From the NCBI GenBank assembly GCA_022846095.1, contig AP025583.1:2170001-2234000 (forward strand): a stretch of DNA of 64,000 nt, written 5' to 3'. This DNA is from Oscillospiraceae bacterium (GTDB taxonomy: Bacteria > Bacillota > Clostridia > Oscillospirales > Oscillospiraceae). The notes under the pieces were generated by a model that was given only the letters and a program-made list of their open reading frames with translations, was not told the origin of the DNA and did not search any database. Shown piece after piece: positions 28,585 through 36,532 of this stretch (its first letter is position 1; the number at the start of each line of letters is the position of its first letter). Position numbers and translations under genes: made by a program.

Positions 28585-28630
28585 AAACACCCTCCTATTC
28601 TGTTGTTAACGACAAAATAGGAGGGTGTTT
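28585..28630 (+). promoter_or_regulatory. Hairpin sequestering the vanY ribosome binding site
   Basis: Perfect 15-base arms AAACACCCTCCTATT (28585-28599) and AATAGGAGGGTGTTT (28616-28630). The right arm contains GGAGGG, the only plausible Shine-Dalgarno for the ATG at 28633. The 16-base loop holds GTTAAC. The hairpin could also terminate read-through from the kinase operon, because its right arm ends in TTT. Confidence 0.75.
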
Positions 28631-28632
28631 TC

Positions 28633-29394
28633 ATGAATCGCAGAAGAAAAGGGCGCCGCCGCAGGGTGCGGGCCGGGCTGATCCTGGTGCTGGCGGCGCT
28701 GTCCGCGGGCCTCTTCCTCATGGGCGCGGGACAGGGCGGCGGAGTGCAGGCCACCTTGGCCGCCGTCCCGCCGCGGACGGCCGCGCCGGTGCCGACCGTT
28801 CCGCCCACACCGGACCCGGAGCCGGAGGCCCCCGCCGCCGACTGGCGGCTGACTCTGGTAAACCCCTGGACCCCGCTGCCGGAGGGCTATGAGCCTGCCC
28901 TGACCCGGTTGAAAAACGGCCACGCCGTGGACGAGCGCTGCTACCCCGCCCTCCAGGAGATGCTGGACGCCTGCCGGGCGGCGGGCCTCTCCCCTGTGAT
29001 ATGCTCCTCCTACCGCACTCAGGAGAAGCAGGAACAGCTCTTCCAGCGCCAGATGGACGGGCTGCTTACCCGCGGATACGCCCCGGACGAGGCCCGCAGT
29101 GAGGCCGCCAAGGCCGTGGCGGCGCCGGGCACCAGCGAACACCAGCTGGGGCTGGCGGTAGACATCGTGGATCTCAATAACCAGAACCTGAACGAGAGCC
29201 AGGAGAACACTGCGGTCCAGAAGTGGCTGATGGAGCACTGCTGGGAGTACGGCTTTATCCTCCGCTACCCCAACGAAAAGAGCGTTGTGACCGGCATCAT
29301 CTACGAGCCTTGGCACTACCGCTACGTGGGACAGGAGGCGGCCGTGGAAATCCACGCGCTGGGCATCTGCCTGGAGGAGTACCTGGCGCGGTAG
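28633..29394 (+). CDS. VanY-type D-Ala-D-Ala carboxypeptidase
   Basis: 253 residues, peptidase family M15B. A basic N-terminus and a membrane anchor (about 14-32) precede a Pro-rich linker, so the catalytic domain faces outward. Zinc and catalytic motifs are SEHQLGLAVD (SxHxxGxxxD, about 168-177) and EPWHYRYVG (ExxH, about 226-234). It removes the terminal D-Ala from pentapeptide stems, which limits crosslinking and can lower glycopeptide binding. It follows a two-component system, but no vanHAX/vanG ligase genes are present, so this is more likely a wall-maintenance enzyme than a resistance cluster. Confidence 0.9.
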   Translation: MNRRRKGRRRRVRAGLILVLAALSAGLFLMGAGQGGGVQATLAAVPPRTAAPVPTVPPTPDPEPEAPAADWRLTLVNPWTPLPEGYEPALTRLKNGHAVDERCYPALQEMLDACRAAGLSPVICSSYRTQEKQEQLFQRQMDGLLTRGYAPDEARSEAAKAVAAPGTSEHQLGLAVDIVDLNNQNLNESQENTAVQKWLMEHCWEYGFILRYPNEKSVVTGIIYEPWHYRYVGQEAAVEIHALGICLEEYLAR

Positions 29395-29524
29395 CCCGGG
29401 CCATATCGCGCAGTCTATCCCACCGGAGAAACCGGGCCTGCGGCAAAGATTTTGTTCGCTACGTGTTCGCTACGGCGAAAATTTAGGGCAGATTTCCGAC
29501 ACTGTGTCTAACATAATAAAGGCG

Positions 29525-29567
29525 AAAAAAATGACCGAAACCAACTGAAAACAGTTAATTTCGGTCA
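29525..29567 (-). terminator. Terminator of tRNA-Pro
   Basis: 16-base arms (29532-29547 / 29552-29567, one mismatch) with a 4-base loop, followed on the minus strand by seven T. Confidence 0.85.
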
Positions 29568-29574
29568 CATTCCA

Positions 29575-29651
29575 TGGTCCGAGTGACTGGATTCGAACCA
29601 GCGGCCTCTTGAACCCCATTCAAGCGCGATACCAAACTTCGCCACACCCGG
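29575..29651 (-). tRNA. tRNA-Pro (anticodon GGG)
   Basis: 77 bases including an encoded CCA. Acceptor CCGGGTG pairs with CACTCGG (one G-U). The anticodon stem CTTGA/TCAAG encloses loop ATGGGGT, with anticodon GGG reading CCC. The T arm GCTGG-TTCGAAT-CCAGT is canonical. Upstream on the minus strand TTGCAT-17-TAATAT is a possible promoter. Confidence 0.95.
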
Positions 29652-29766
29652 ATATTCCATTTTGCTTGCCGCACTCACAAGCGGCTTAATTATATTAACA
29701 CATCTTGTTGCAGGATGCAAGCCCTTTTTCCGATTTTTCACCATAATTTTTATACTGTACCAAACA

Positions 29767-29801
29767 GGGGCGGAACCGCGCAAAAAGCGCGGTTCCGCCC
29801 C
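29767..29801. terminator. Hairpin after gpsA
   Basis: Perfect 15-base GC-rich arms (29767-29781 / 29787-29801) with an AAAAA loop just downstream of the gpsA stop. The T run is poor on both strands. Confidence 0.6.
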
Positions 29802-29806
29802 GATTC

Positions 29807-30808
29807 TTACACCCAGCTGTCCTCAATCTCGTGCTTCTTTGCCCGGGTCATCAGCTCGGTGATGGCCTGGCGCGGGTCCTTCCCGTGGTAGAGCACCTGG
29901 TAGGCCGCCTCGGTGATGGGCATCTCCACCCCGGTCTTCTCCGCCAGCGCCCGGGCGGTGGCCGCGGCGTAGTAGCCCTCCACCACGGCGCCGATCTCCT
30001 TCACCGCCTGCTCGGGGGGCGTCCCCTGTCCCACCAGGATGCCGCAGCGGCGGTTGCGCGAGTGCATGGAGGTACAGGTGACGATGAGGTCCCCCACCCC
30101 GGCCAGACCCGCAAAGGTCTCCTTGCGGCCCCCCAGGGCCTCTCCGAGCCGGGCGATCTCGCTCAGCCCGCGGGTCATCAGGGCGGCCTTGGTATTGTCT
30201 CCAAAGCCCAGGCCGTCGCAGCAGCCCGCGCACAGGGCAATGACGTTTTTCAGGGCCGCGCCCAGCTCCACACCCAGCACGTCGTCCGAGGCGTAGACGC
30301 GGAAGCGCTCGTTCATGAACAGATCCTGCACCAGCTCGGCCGCCTGCCGGTCAGTGGAGGCCGAGACCACCGCCGTGGGCACCCGGCGGCCCACCTCCTC
30401 GGCGTGGGAGGGTCCGGAGAGGGCCACGATGGGGTGCCCCTCCCCCACCTCCTGGGCAATGGCCTCAGTCAGTGTAAAGGAGGTTTCCTTTTCAATGCCC
30501 TTGGACACGGAGACCAGGACGGCCCCCGGCTCCAACAGCTCCTTGATTGCCCGGGCCGTGGTGCGCACCGCGAAGGAAGGCGTAGCAAGCACAACCACCT
30601 TACAGCCTTTGACACAGCCCGTATCGCTGGTCAGACCCAGCGCAGGGGGCAGGGCCACGCCCTTGAGCATGGGGTTCTCACCCGTCTCCCGCAGGACGCG
30701 GGACTCCTCCTCGGTGTACGACCACAGCGTGACCTGGTGGCCGTTCTCCAGCAGGTCCATGGCCAGGGCCGTACCCCAGCCGCCGGAGCCCAAAACGGAA
30801 ATTTTCAT
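29807..30808 (-). CDS. gpsA: Glycerol-3-phosphate dehydrogenase [NAD(P)+]
   Basis: 333 residues. It reduces dihydroxyacetone phosphate to sn-glycerol 3-phosphate, the backbone for phospholipids. Visible features are the Rossmann motif GSGGWGTALA (7-16), VSKGIE, ALSGPSHAEEV and LGAALKNVIALCAGCCDGLG with the catalytic Lys. It lies downstream of plsY, the next enzyme of the pathway, in the same operon. Confidence 0.97.
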   Translation of the reverse strand: MKISVLGSGGWGTALAMDLLENGHQVTLWSYTEEESRVLRETGENPMLKGVALPPALGLTSDTGCVKGCKVVVLATPSFAVRTTARAIKELLEPGAVLVSVSKGIEKETSFTLTEAIAQEVGEGHPIVALSGPSHAEEVGRRVPTAVVSASTDRQAAELVQDLFMNERFRVYASDDVLGVELGAALKNVIALCAGCCDGLGFGDNTKAALMTRGLSEIARLGEALGGRKETFAGLAGVGDLIVTCTSMHSRNRRCGILVGQGTPPEQAVKEIGAVVEGYYAAATARALAEKTGVEMPITEAAYQVLYHGKDPRQAITELMTRAKKHEIEDSWV

Positions 30809-30831
30809 GTAAACTACCTCCTTCTAAGGAC

Positions 30832-30850
30832 GGCGGGGGCAAGCCCCCGC
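30832..30850. repeat. Palindromic GC element, copy 2
   Basis: GGCGGGGGC AA GCCCCCGC lies in the plsY-gpsA gap and touches the plsY stop codon. Read on the minus strand it repeats the element at 16937-16956, in the same position relative to a stop codon. Confidence 0.6.
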
Positions 30851-31551
30851 TACGATTTCCGGTGCAGGCTGAACTTGCTCTCCTCGCCCTTCAGCAGGCG
30901 CTGGAGGTTGCCCCTGTGCTTCCAAAGGATCAGGGCGCCGATGATGATGCCTAAAATCAGCAAAATCCAATTCTGATAGAGAATCCAGGTCATTACCGGG
31001 AAGGTAATGCCGGTGGAGAGGGAGCCGAGGGAGACCCACCGGGTCAGCACCGCCAGGATCAGGAAGCCGCCCCAGCAAACCAGGGCCAGCCGCCAGTCGA
31101 TCATGATGGCGATGGTGCCGCCGGAGAGGATGCCCTTGCCGCCCTTGAATTTGAACATGCAGGGGAACATATGGCCCAGCATACAGAAGAGTCCCGCCCA
31201 GTATTTGCCCAATATGACCCAAGGCAGTGCGCCATGCCCCAGGACAGATCCGAAAATCCATTCCCCAATCAGCACGGCCACCACCGCTTTAACCACATCC
31301 ATCAGGATGACCACCAAGGTCAGCGGACCACCGAAGGTCCGGTAAAAATTGGTGAGACCAGCGTTGCCGCTGCCGTGGGTGCGCACGTCGTCCCGCAGGA
31401 TATATTTGGATACAATGACCGCGCCGTTAAAACAGCCACAGAGGTAAGCGACAAGCGCCGTCAAAGCCGCCAGAAGGCATACGGTACGGACCATGCCGCC
31501 CAGTCCCTTTGCAGTCTCCAGCCAATTCAGGTAATCGTAAAGCTGCTCCAT
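30850..31551 (-). CDS. plsY: Acyl-phosphate:glycerol-3-phosphate acyltransferase PlsY
   Basis: 233 residues with about six membrane segments. It uses acyl-phosphate to acylate glycerol 3-phosphate at position 1. The three family motifs are seen: THGSGNAGLTNFYR (about 58-71), GHMFPCMFKFKGGKG (about 125-139) and KHRGNLQRLLKGEE near the C-terminus. It begins 2 bases after der ends and is followed by gpsA. It carries a slightly longer N-terminus than average. Confidence 0.94.
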   Translation of the reverse strand: MEQLYDYLNWLETAKGLGGMVRTVCLLAALTALVAYLCGCFNGAVIVSKYILRDDVRTHGSGNAGLTNFYRTFGGPLTLVVILMDVVKAVVAVLIGEWIFGSVLGHGALPWVILGKYWAGLFCMLGHMFPCMFKFKGGKGILSGGTIAIMIDWRLALVCWGGFLILAVLTRWVSLGSLSTGITFPVMTWILYQNWILLILGIIIGALILWKHRGNLQRLLKGEESKFSLHRKS

Positions 31552-31553
31552 AC

Positions 31554-32879
31554 CTACCCCTCCTTATCGCCCTTTTGGCGGACGGTGAGCTTCACGGGCG
31601 TCCCCTCCAGCCCGAAGGTGCTGCGGATCTGGTTTTCCAGATAGCGCTGGTAGGAGAAGTGGAAGAGCTGCGCGTCGTTGCAAAAGACCACGAAGTGGGG
31701 CGGCTTGACCCCCACCTGGGTCATATAGTAGATCTTCAGCCGCCTGCCCTTGTCGGTGGGGGGCTGCACCCGGGCGGTGGCGTCGGCCAGCACGGAGTTG
31801 AGCATGCCGGTGGTGATGCGCATGGCGGCCTGGTCGTTGACGTAGTTGATAAGCTCGAAGAGCCGCTCCACCCGCTGCCCGGTGAGGGCGGAGATGAAGA
31901 GGATGGGGGCGTAGGTCATATAGGCCAGGTCCCGGCGCACGTCCTGGCGCATCTTGTCCATGGTCTTGTCGTCCTTCTCCACCGCGTCCCACTTGTTGAC
32001 CACGATGATGCAGGCCTTGCCCGCCTCGTGGGCCAGGCCCGCCACCTTGGTGTCCTGCTCGGTGACCCCCTCGTTGGCGTCGATGAGGATGAGGCACACG
32101 TCGCTGCGCTCGATGGCCATGGTGGCGCGCAGCACGGAGAATTTCTCAATGCGGTCGTCCACCTTGGACTTCTTGCGCATACCCGCCGTGTCGATGAAGA
32201 GGTACTTGCCCTTGGCGTTTTCAAAGTAGCTGTCTACCGCGTCCCGGGTGGTGCCGGCCACGTTGCTGACGATGACCCGCTCCTCCCCCAAAATGCGGTT
32301 GACCAGACTGGACTTGCCCACGTTGGGCTTGCCGATGACCGCCACCTTGACCACGTCCTCGTCCTCCTCCCCGCCGTCCTCGGGCGGGAAGTGAGCGAAG
32401 CAGGCGTCCAGCAGGTCGCCGGTGCCGTGGCCGTGGACGGCGGAGACCGGGATGGGGTCGCCCAGGCCCAGATTGTAGAACTCGTAGATGTCCGGGTTGG
32501 TGGTCCCCACCTGGTCCATCTTGTTCACCGCCAGCACCACCGGCTTCCGGGAGCGCAGGAGCATGTTGGCCACCTCCTGGTCGGAGGCGGTGAGGCCGGT
32601 CTTGATGTCGCACAGAAAGACGATCACCGTGGCGTTCTGAATGGCGATCTCGGCCTGCTGGCGCATAAAGGCCAGAATCTCATTGTCGGTCCCCGGCTCG
32701 ATGCCGCCGGTGTCCACCACGTCGAAGGTGCGCCCGTTCCACTCGGCCTCGGCGTACAGCCGGTCCCGGGTGACGCCGGGGGTGTCCTCCACGATGGACA
32801 GCCGCTGGCCCACCAGCTTATTAAACAGCATGGACTTGCCCACGTTGGGGCGGCCCACAATTGCGACCAGAGGTCTCAT
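31554..32879 (-). CDS. der: Ribosome-associated GTPase Der (EngA)
   Basis: 441 residues with two tandem GTPase domains: GRPNVGKSMLFN (about 8-19) and GKPNVGKSSLVN (about 183-194), with DTGG/DTAG switch II motifs and NKMD/NKWD. A C-terminal KH-like domain follows (about 350-441). It acts in 50S subunit maturation. It sits between the DUF512 gene (19 bases upstream) and plsY. Confidence 0.97.
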   Translation of the reverse strand: MRPLVAIVGRPNVGKSMLFNKLVGQRLSIVEDTPGVTRDRLYAEAEWNGRTFDVVDTGGIEPGTDNEILAFMRQQAEIAIQNATVIVFLCDIKTGLTASDQEVANMLLRSRKPVVLAVNKMDQVGTTNPDIYEFYNLGLGDPIPVSAVHGHGTGDLLDACFAHFPPEDGGEEDEDVVKVAVIGKPNVGKSSLVNRILGEERVIVSNVAGTTRDAVDSYFENAKGKYLFIDTAGMRKKSKVDDRIEKFSVLRATMAIERSDVCLILIDANEGVTEQDTKVAGLAHEAGKACIIVVNKWDAVEKDDKTMDKMRQDVRRDLAYMTYAPILFISALTGQRVERLFELINYVNDQAAMRITTGMLNSVLADATARVQPPTDKGRRLKIYYMTQVGVKPPHFVVFCNDAQLFHFSYQRYLENQIRSTFGLEGTPVKLTVRQKGDKEG

Positions 32880-32898
32880 CCTATCACTCCTATCATTC

Positions 32899-34296
32899 TC
32901 ACCGCGCCCTGGGCGGGTTGTAGCGGAAATACTCGGCGTCCCCGCCGTCCTCGGGCTCCATCACCCACTCCACGCGCCCGGCGTCCTCAACGCCGCCGAA
33001 GATGGCGTCCACCAGCGCGCCGCCGTCCTGCTCCACGGGGGTGAGCGGCACGCCCAGGGCCTGCTCCGCCTGCTCCACGGTCACGTCGTCCAGAAAGACG
33101 TGCTCACCGTGGCGGAGCATGTTCTCCGGGATAAGCAGCCGCTCCCCCAGTTCTTTACCCCGGAGCTGCCCTATCAGATCCCCGCCGGTGACGAGCCCCG
33201 CCACGTTGATGGTCTCCCCGAAAAAGCGGTTCCGGATGGGGTAGACCCGCCCGTCCACGCCGGGACAGCGGGCCTTCGCCTCCTCCAGTAGCCGGTTGAT
33301 CACCGGCGCGGCGGAGGCGCCGGTGGCTACCGCAAAGGGGGCGGGTTTTTCCTCCGGCCCCACGCTCAGCAGGGCGGCGCGGAACTCGGCCTCCAGCAGG
33401 CGGAGCATCCCCACGCCGTTTTCCAGCTGGGTGAAGTCCTCGTAGTAGTCCTCGTCCGGCAGCGCCCGGCCCGCCTTGAGGTAGAATTCGTCGGAGCACC
33501 ACGCCACGCGGGAGCCCCGCCGGACAAGGCTCTGCGCCGCGAAGGCCTCCACCTGGTCCAGCACCGCCGCCGCGCCCTGCGGGGTATAGGGCTCCAGCGG
33601 GAAGAGCCCGTCGCGGAAGCGGGTCACGCCCACGGGCACCACCGACACGCTCTTCACCTGGGGATAGAGCTCCGCCAGCTCGGCCAGGGTGCGGTCCAGC
33701 TCCGGCCCGTCGTTGACGCCGGGGCAGGCCACGATCTGGCAGTTCATCACAATGCCCGCCTTGGCGAAGCGCCGCATAATCTCCAGGCATTCCCCCGCCC
33801 GCCGGTTCTTCAGCAGGCGCTGGCGCACCTCGGGGCTGGTGGCGTGGACCGAGATGTTGATGGGGCTGATGCGCAGCGCCTCGATGCGCTCCAGCTCCCG
33901 CCGGGAGAGGTTGGTGAGGGTGATATAGTTGCCCATCAAAAAGGAGAGGCGCGCGTCGTCATCCTTGAAGTACAGGGTGTCCCGCATGCCGGGGGGCATC
34001 TGGTCCACGAAGCAGAAGATGCAGTTGTTGGCGCAGGAGCGGGCCTTGTCCATGAGGTAGGTCTCGAAGTTGAGGCCCAGATCCTCCCCCTCCCCCTTGC
34101 GCAGGCGCACGGTGCGGCTGCCGCCGTCCGGCGCGGCGAGGGTCAGCTCCAGCCGGGGGTCGTAGGTATAAAATTTATAGTCCAGCACGTCGGCCACCGC
34201 ATGGCCGTTCACGTGGGTCAGGGTCTCCCCCGGCCGCACGCCCGCCCGCCGGGCCGGGCTGCCCGGATCCACCGACTGGATTTTCGTCAAGCTCAT
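32899..34296 (-). CDS. DUF512 radical-SAM-type protein with N-terminal PDZ domain
   Basis: 465 residues. A PDZ-like domain (about 1-65, PGSPARRAGVRPGETL) precedes an iron-sulfur cluster motif CANNCIFC (Cx3Cx2C, about 87-94). A TIM-barrel-like middle and the C-terminal DUF512 domain, with VATGASAAPVI and a VAGLVTGGDLI segment, complete it. The family is widespread in Firmicutes and cyanobacteria next to der; its reaction is unknown. The Cx3Cx2C motif suggests SAM radical chemistry. Confidence 0.85.
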   Translation of the reverse strand: MSLTKIQSVDPGSPARRAGVRPGETLTHVNGHAVADVLDYKFYTYDPRLELTLAAPDGGSRTVRLRKGEGEDLGLNFETYLMDKARSCANNCIFCFVDQMPPGMRDTLYFKDDDARLSFLMGNYITLTNLSRRELERIEALRISPINISVHATSPEVRQRLLKNRRAGECLEIMRRFAKAGIVMNCQIVACPGVNDGPELDRTLAELAELYPQVKSVSVVPVGVTRFRDGLFPLEPYTPQGAAAVLDQVEAFAAQSLVRRGSRVAWCSDEFYLKAGRALPDEDYYEDFTQLENGVGMLRLLEAEFRAALLSVGPEEKPAPFAVATGASAAPVINRLLEEAKARCPGVDGRVYPIRNRFFGETINVAGLVTGGDLIGQLRGKELGERLLIPENMLRHGEHVFLDDVTVEQAEQALGVPLTPVEQDGGALVDAIFGGVEDAGRVEWVMEPEDGGDAEYFRYNPPRAR

Positions 34297-34352
34297 AAGG
34301 TATGCTCCGCTCTTTTGTTAATCGTTATGCCTATTGTACCCGTTTTACAGGC

Positions 34353-34384
34353 AAAAAGAAAGAGGGGATTCCCCCTCTTCTTTC
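34353..34384 (-). terminator. Terminator of yceD-rpmF
   Basis: On the minus strand AAGAGGGG pairs with CCCTCTTT around a 4-base loop, followed by CTTTTTG. Confidence 0.75.
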
Positions 34385-34392
34385 TGGCTTAT

Positions 34393-34584
34393 TTACTTCG
34401 CCTCGGCCTCAGCCTTGCCGAACTCGTGGCCGTTGTAGCTCAGGCAGGACTTGCACATCCTGTGGGGGAGCCGGAACGCACCGCACTTGGGGCAGGTGGT
34501 AACACCGGGAGTCTCCAGCTTCCACACGGAGCTACGACGCTTGTTCCGGCGCTGCTTGGACACTTTACTCTTAGGGACTGCCAT
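34393..34584 (-). CDS. rpmF: 50S ribosomal protein L32
   Basis: 63 residues. It starts MAVPKSKVSKQRRNKRRS and has the zinc-ribbon cysteines CPKCG and CKSC. AAGGAGGTG precedes the ATG. It follows the YceD-family gene, the usual bacterial pairing. Confidence 0.97.
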   Translation of the reverse strand: MAVPKSKVSKQRRNKRRSSVWKLETPGVTTCPKCGAFRLPHRMCKSCLSYNGHEFGKAEAEAK

Positions 34585-34627
34585 TTATGACACCTCCTTA
34601 GGTTCATGCCCTGGCCGGGCAAATCGT

Positions 34628-35131
34628 TCAGTCTTTTTTATCCAAAAGCTGCGCGAGGGCAGCCAATCTTGGATCCACTTCCTGTTTGCACCGGCAGGGC
34701 TCCTCGTTGAGGTTCACGCCGCAGCCGGAGCAGAGACCCTTGCAGTCCTCGCTGCACAGGTTCTGCATGTCCATGGACAGCACAACCGCGGTGGTAAAGA
34801 CCTCTTCCAGGTCCACCTCGCCGTTTTCCAGCAGCACAATCTCGTCCTCGTTCTCCTCGTTTTGCAGCTCCTCGGCCATCAGGGTGCTGACCGGGACGTC
34901 GAGCTGCTTGGAGAAGGGCTTGAGGCAGCGGTCGCAGTGCACGTCCATCACGGTCTGCGCGCGGCCCTCCAGCACCAGGGCGTCGGCCATATTGCGCACC
35001 GTCCCCGATACCTGCACGGGCCTGGTCAGCGGCCGTTCGCCGTAGAATTCCAAGCCGGAGAGATCCAGCCGGAAGTCGAAGGGCAGCGACGCGCCGGGTA
35101 CGTGAATCATGTCTCGGAGATTTAAACGCAT
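34628..35131 (-). CDS. YceD family (DUF177) protein
   Basis: 167 residues from the ATG at 35131 (GTGAGGTG upstream; a GTG at 35143 is the alternative). The C-terminal cysteine cluster CSEDCKGLCSGCGVNL (about 132-147) is the DUF177 metal-ribbon-like signature. YceD proteins are linked to 23S rRNA/ribosome accumulation and are normally encoded directly upstream of rpmF, as here. Acidic overall. Confidence 0.92.
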   Translation of the reverse strand: MRLNLRDMIHVPGASLPFDFRLDLSGLEFYGERPLTRPVQVSGTVRNMADALVLEGRAQTVMDVHCDRCLKPFSKQLDVPVSTLMAEELQNEENEDEIVLLENGEVDLEEVFTTAVVLSMDMQNLCSEDCKGLCSGCGVNLNEEPCRCKQEVDPRLAALAQLLDKKD

Positions 35132-35160
35132 GGCACACCTCACACAATGGTACAGCGGAC

Positions 35161-35189
35161 ATTATAACGAAAACAAATCCCAATGTCAA
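35161..35189 (-). promoter_or_regulatory. Full-consensus promoter of yceD-rpmF
   Basis: Minus strand TTGACA (35184-35189), 17-base spacer, TATAAT (35161-35166); 30 bases upstream of the ATG at 35131. Confidence 0.88.
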
Positions 35190-35257
35190 ATACTTTCTTC
35201 ATTTTTTCCCGCATTTATGGTATGATACCTGAAAATGCAAGTGGGAGACACTATATC

Positions 35258-36235
35258 ATGAAGGAATTCACCATCGGAAAGAACGACGCGGGGCAGCGGC
35301 TGGACCGCTGGCTGGGCAAGACGTTGCCCCTGCTCCCCGCCCCCCTGGCCCAGAAGTACATCCGTCTCAAGCGGGTGAAGGTCAACGGAAAGGGCTCCCA
35401 GCGGGACGTGCGGCTGAGCGCGGGGGATCTGGTTCAATTATACATCAACGACGAGTTTTTTGATACCCCCAGCGAGGACAACGCCTTCCTCGCGGTCTTC
35501 AAGCCCAGCCTGGACATCGTGTACGAGGACGAAAACCTGCTGCTGGCCAACAAGCGCCCGGGCTTGCTGTGCCACCCGGACGAGCACGAGAAGGTGCAGA
35601 CCCTCATTACCCACATCCAGGCCTACCTCTACCAGAAGAAGGAGTGGAGCCCCCGGTGGGAGAACGCCTTCGCCCCGGCCCTGTGCAACCGCATCGACCG
35701 CAACACCGGCGGCATCGTCATCGCCGCCAAGAACGCCGAGACCCTTCGCATCATGAACCAGAAGATCAAGGACCGGGAGATCGCCAAGTACTATCTGGCC
35801 ATTCTCCACGGGCGCATGGCCCCCCCGGCGGGCAGGCTGGAGGGCTTCCTGCTCAAGGACGAGGTAAAAAACCAGGTGGCCGTGTACACGCGCCCCGTCC
35901 CCGGCGGCAAGAGCGCCGCTACCTTATATAAGACGCTGAAAACCAAGGGCGCGCTCTCCCTGGTGGAGTGTGAGCTGCTCACCGGGCGCACCCACCAAAT
36001 CCGCGCCCAGTTCGCCGCAGCCGGGCACCCCCTGCTGGGGGACGGCAAGTACGGCCGGGAGCGGGACAACAGGCCGTACGGCCGCTCCTTCCAGGCGCTG
36101 TGCTCCTACAAGCTGCGCTTCGATTTCCCAACGGACGCCGGGATATTGGAGTATTTGAAGGGCAGGAGCTTTACCGTGGACAGCGTGGACTTCGTGGAGG
36201 AGTATTTTGGCGGGAAAGGGCCGGTCAATCCTTGA
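35258..36235 (+). CDS. RluA-family 23S rRNA pseudouridine synthase
   Basis: 325 residues from the ATG at 35258 (GGGAG upstream). An S4 RNA-binding domain (about 12-75) is followed by the catalytic domain. NRIDRNTGGIVIAAK (about 148-162) carries the catalytic Asp, and LVECELLTGRTHQIRAQFA (about 236-254) is the second signature. RluC/RluD-type enzymes isomerise uridines of 23S rRNA. A TATGAT at 35221 could be its -10. Its stop codon overlaps the -35 hexamer of the following antisense RNA promoter. Confidence 0.93.
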   Translation: MKEFTIGKNDAGQRLDRWLGKTLPLLPAPLAQKYIRLKRVKVNGKGSQRDVRLSAGDLVQLYINDEFFDTPSEDNAFLAVFKPSLDIVYEDENLLLANKRPGLLCHPDEHEKVQTLITHIQAYLYQKKEWSPRWENAFAPALCNRIDRNTGGIVIAAKNAETLRIMNQKIKDREIAKYYLAILHGRMAPPAGRLEGFLLKDEVKNQVAVYTRPVPGGKSAATLYKTLKTKGALSLVECELLTGRTHQIRAQFAAAGHPLLGDGKYGRERDNRPYGRSFQALCSYKLRFDFPTDAGILEYLKGRSFTVDSVDFVEEYFGGKGPVNP

Positions 36236-36259
36236 CAAAACGCAGCGGCGGAGTATAAT
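36232..36259 (+). promoter_or_regulatory. Promoter of the predicted antisense RNA
   Basis: TTGACA (36232-36237), 16-base spacer, TATAAT (36254-36259). It overlaps the end of the pseudouridine synthase gene and reads into the toxin-like locus. Confidence 0.75.
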
Positions 36260-36265
36260 AAAGAC

Positions 36266-36530
36266 AGAAGGGCGCTGCCGCTTGACGGTTAGCCCCTAAC
36301 TTACTTCATAGCGTAAACTATGCTGACCGTTCGGGGGGTAGCCGAGCGGTCAGCACGCTTTTGGGGCTATGTACACCAGCAGTGTGAGCACTGCCAGAAA
36401 CATTACCACGAAGCGCAGGGCTCTCGCCCCACGTCCGTTTCCCATCCGCATCACCCCCTTTTCAAGGGAGTGGCTAACCGCCATTTCTGCAACAGCGTCC
36501 TTCTGAGCCCCTCTAGGGGCTCTTTTATTT
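36266..36530 (+). ncRNA. Predicted antisense RNA of a type I toxin-antitoxin-like locus
   Basis: Transcription from the promoter at 36232-36259 would run about 265 bases and stop at the strong hairpin at 36505-36522. It carries no plausible coding sequence. It is fully complementary to the small hydrophobic peptide message on the opposite strand, including its ribosome binding site. Stem-loops are evident, for example GTTAG-CCC-CTAAC and a longer one at 36322-36354. Confidence 0.55.
36350..36445 (-). CDS. Small hydrophobic peptide, candidate type I toxin
   Basis: 31 residues: MGNGRGARALR followed by a single membrane-spanning stretch (FVVMFLAVLTLLVYIAP) and the end KAC. The layout of basic N-terminus plus one membrane helix fits type I toxins. 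The box AAGGGGGTGA, one mismatch from the anti-16S consensus, is ideally spaced for the ATG at 36445. A second in-frame ATG at 36451 is too close. The box is paired in a CCCTT-GAAA-AGGGG hairpin, as in translation-blocked toxin mRNAs. A strong promoter lies 82 bases upstream. No family was recognised. Confidence 0.6.
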   Translation of the reverse strand: MGNGRGARALRFVVMFLAVLTLLVYIAPKAC

Positions 36531-36532
36531 TA
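36505..36532 (+). terminator. Terminator of the antisense RNA
   Basis: GAGCCCC-TCTA-GGGGCTC (36505-36522) followed by TTTTATTTTA. Read on the minus strand, the same sequence would form a 5' stem-loop on the toxin message. Confidence 0.85.

Noticed and set aside
28633-29394. Glycopeptide resistance cluster
   Set aside because: A two-component system and VanY are present, but no D-Ala-D-Lac/Ser ligase, VanH, VanX or VanT gene is in the region.
29565-29783. Short minus-strand frame over the tRNA region
   Set aside because: It translates the tRNA-Pro gene itself and has no coding character.
36266-36530. 6S RNA
   Set aside because: The transcript lacks the long closing stem and the central promoter-like bubble, and it covers a membrane-peptide frame on the other strand.
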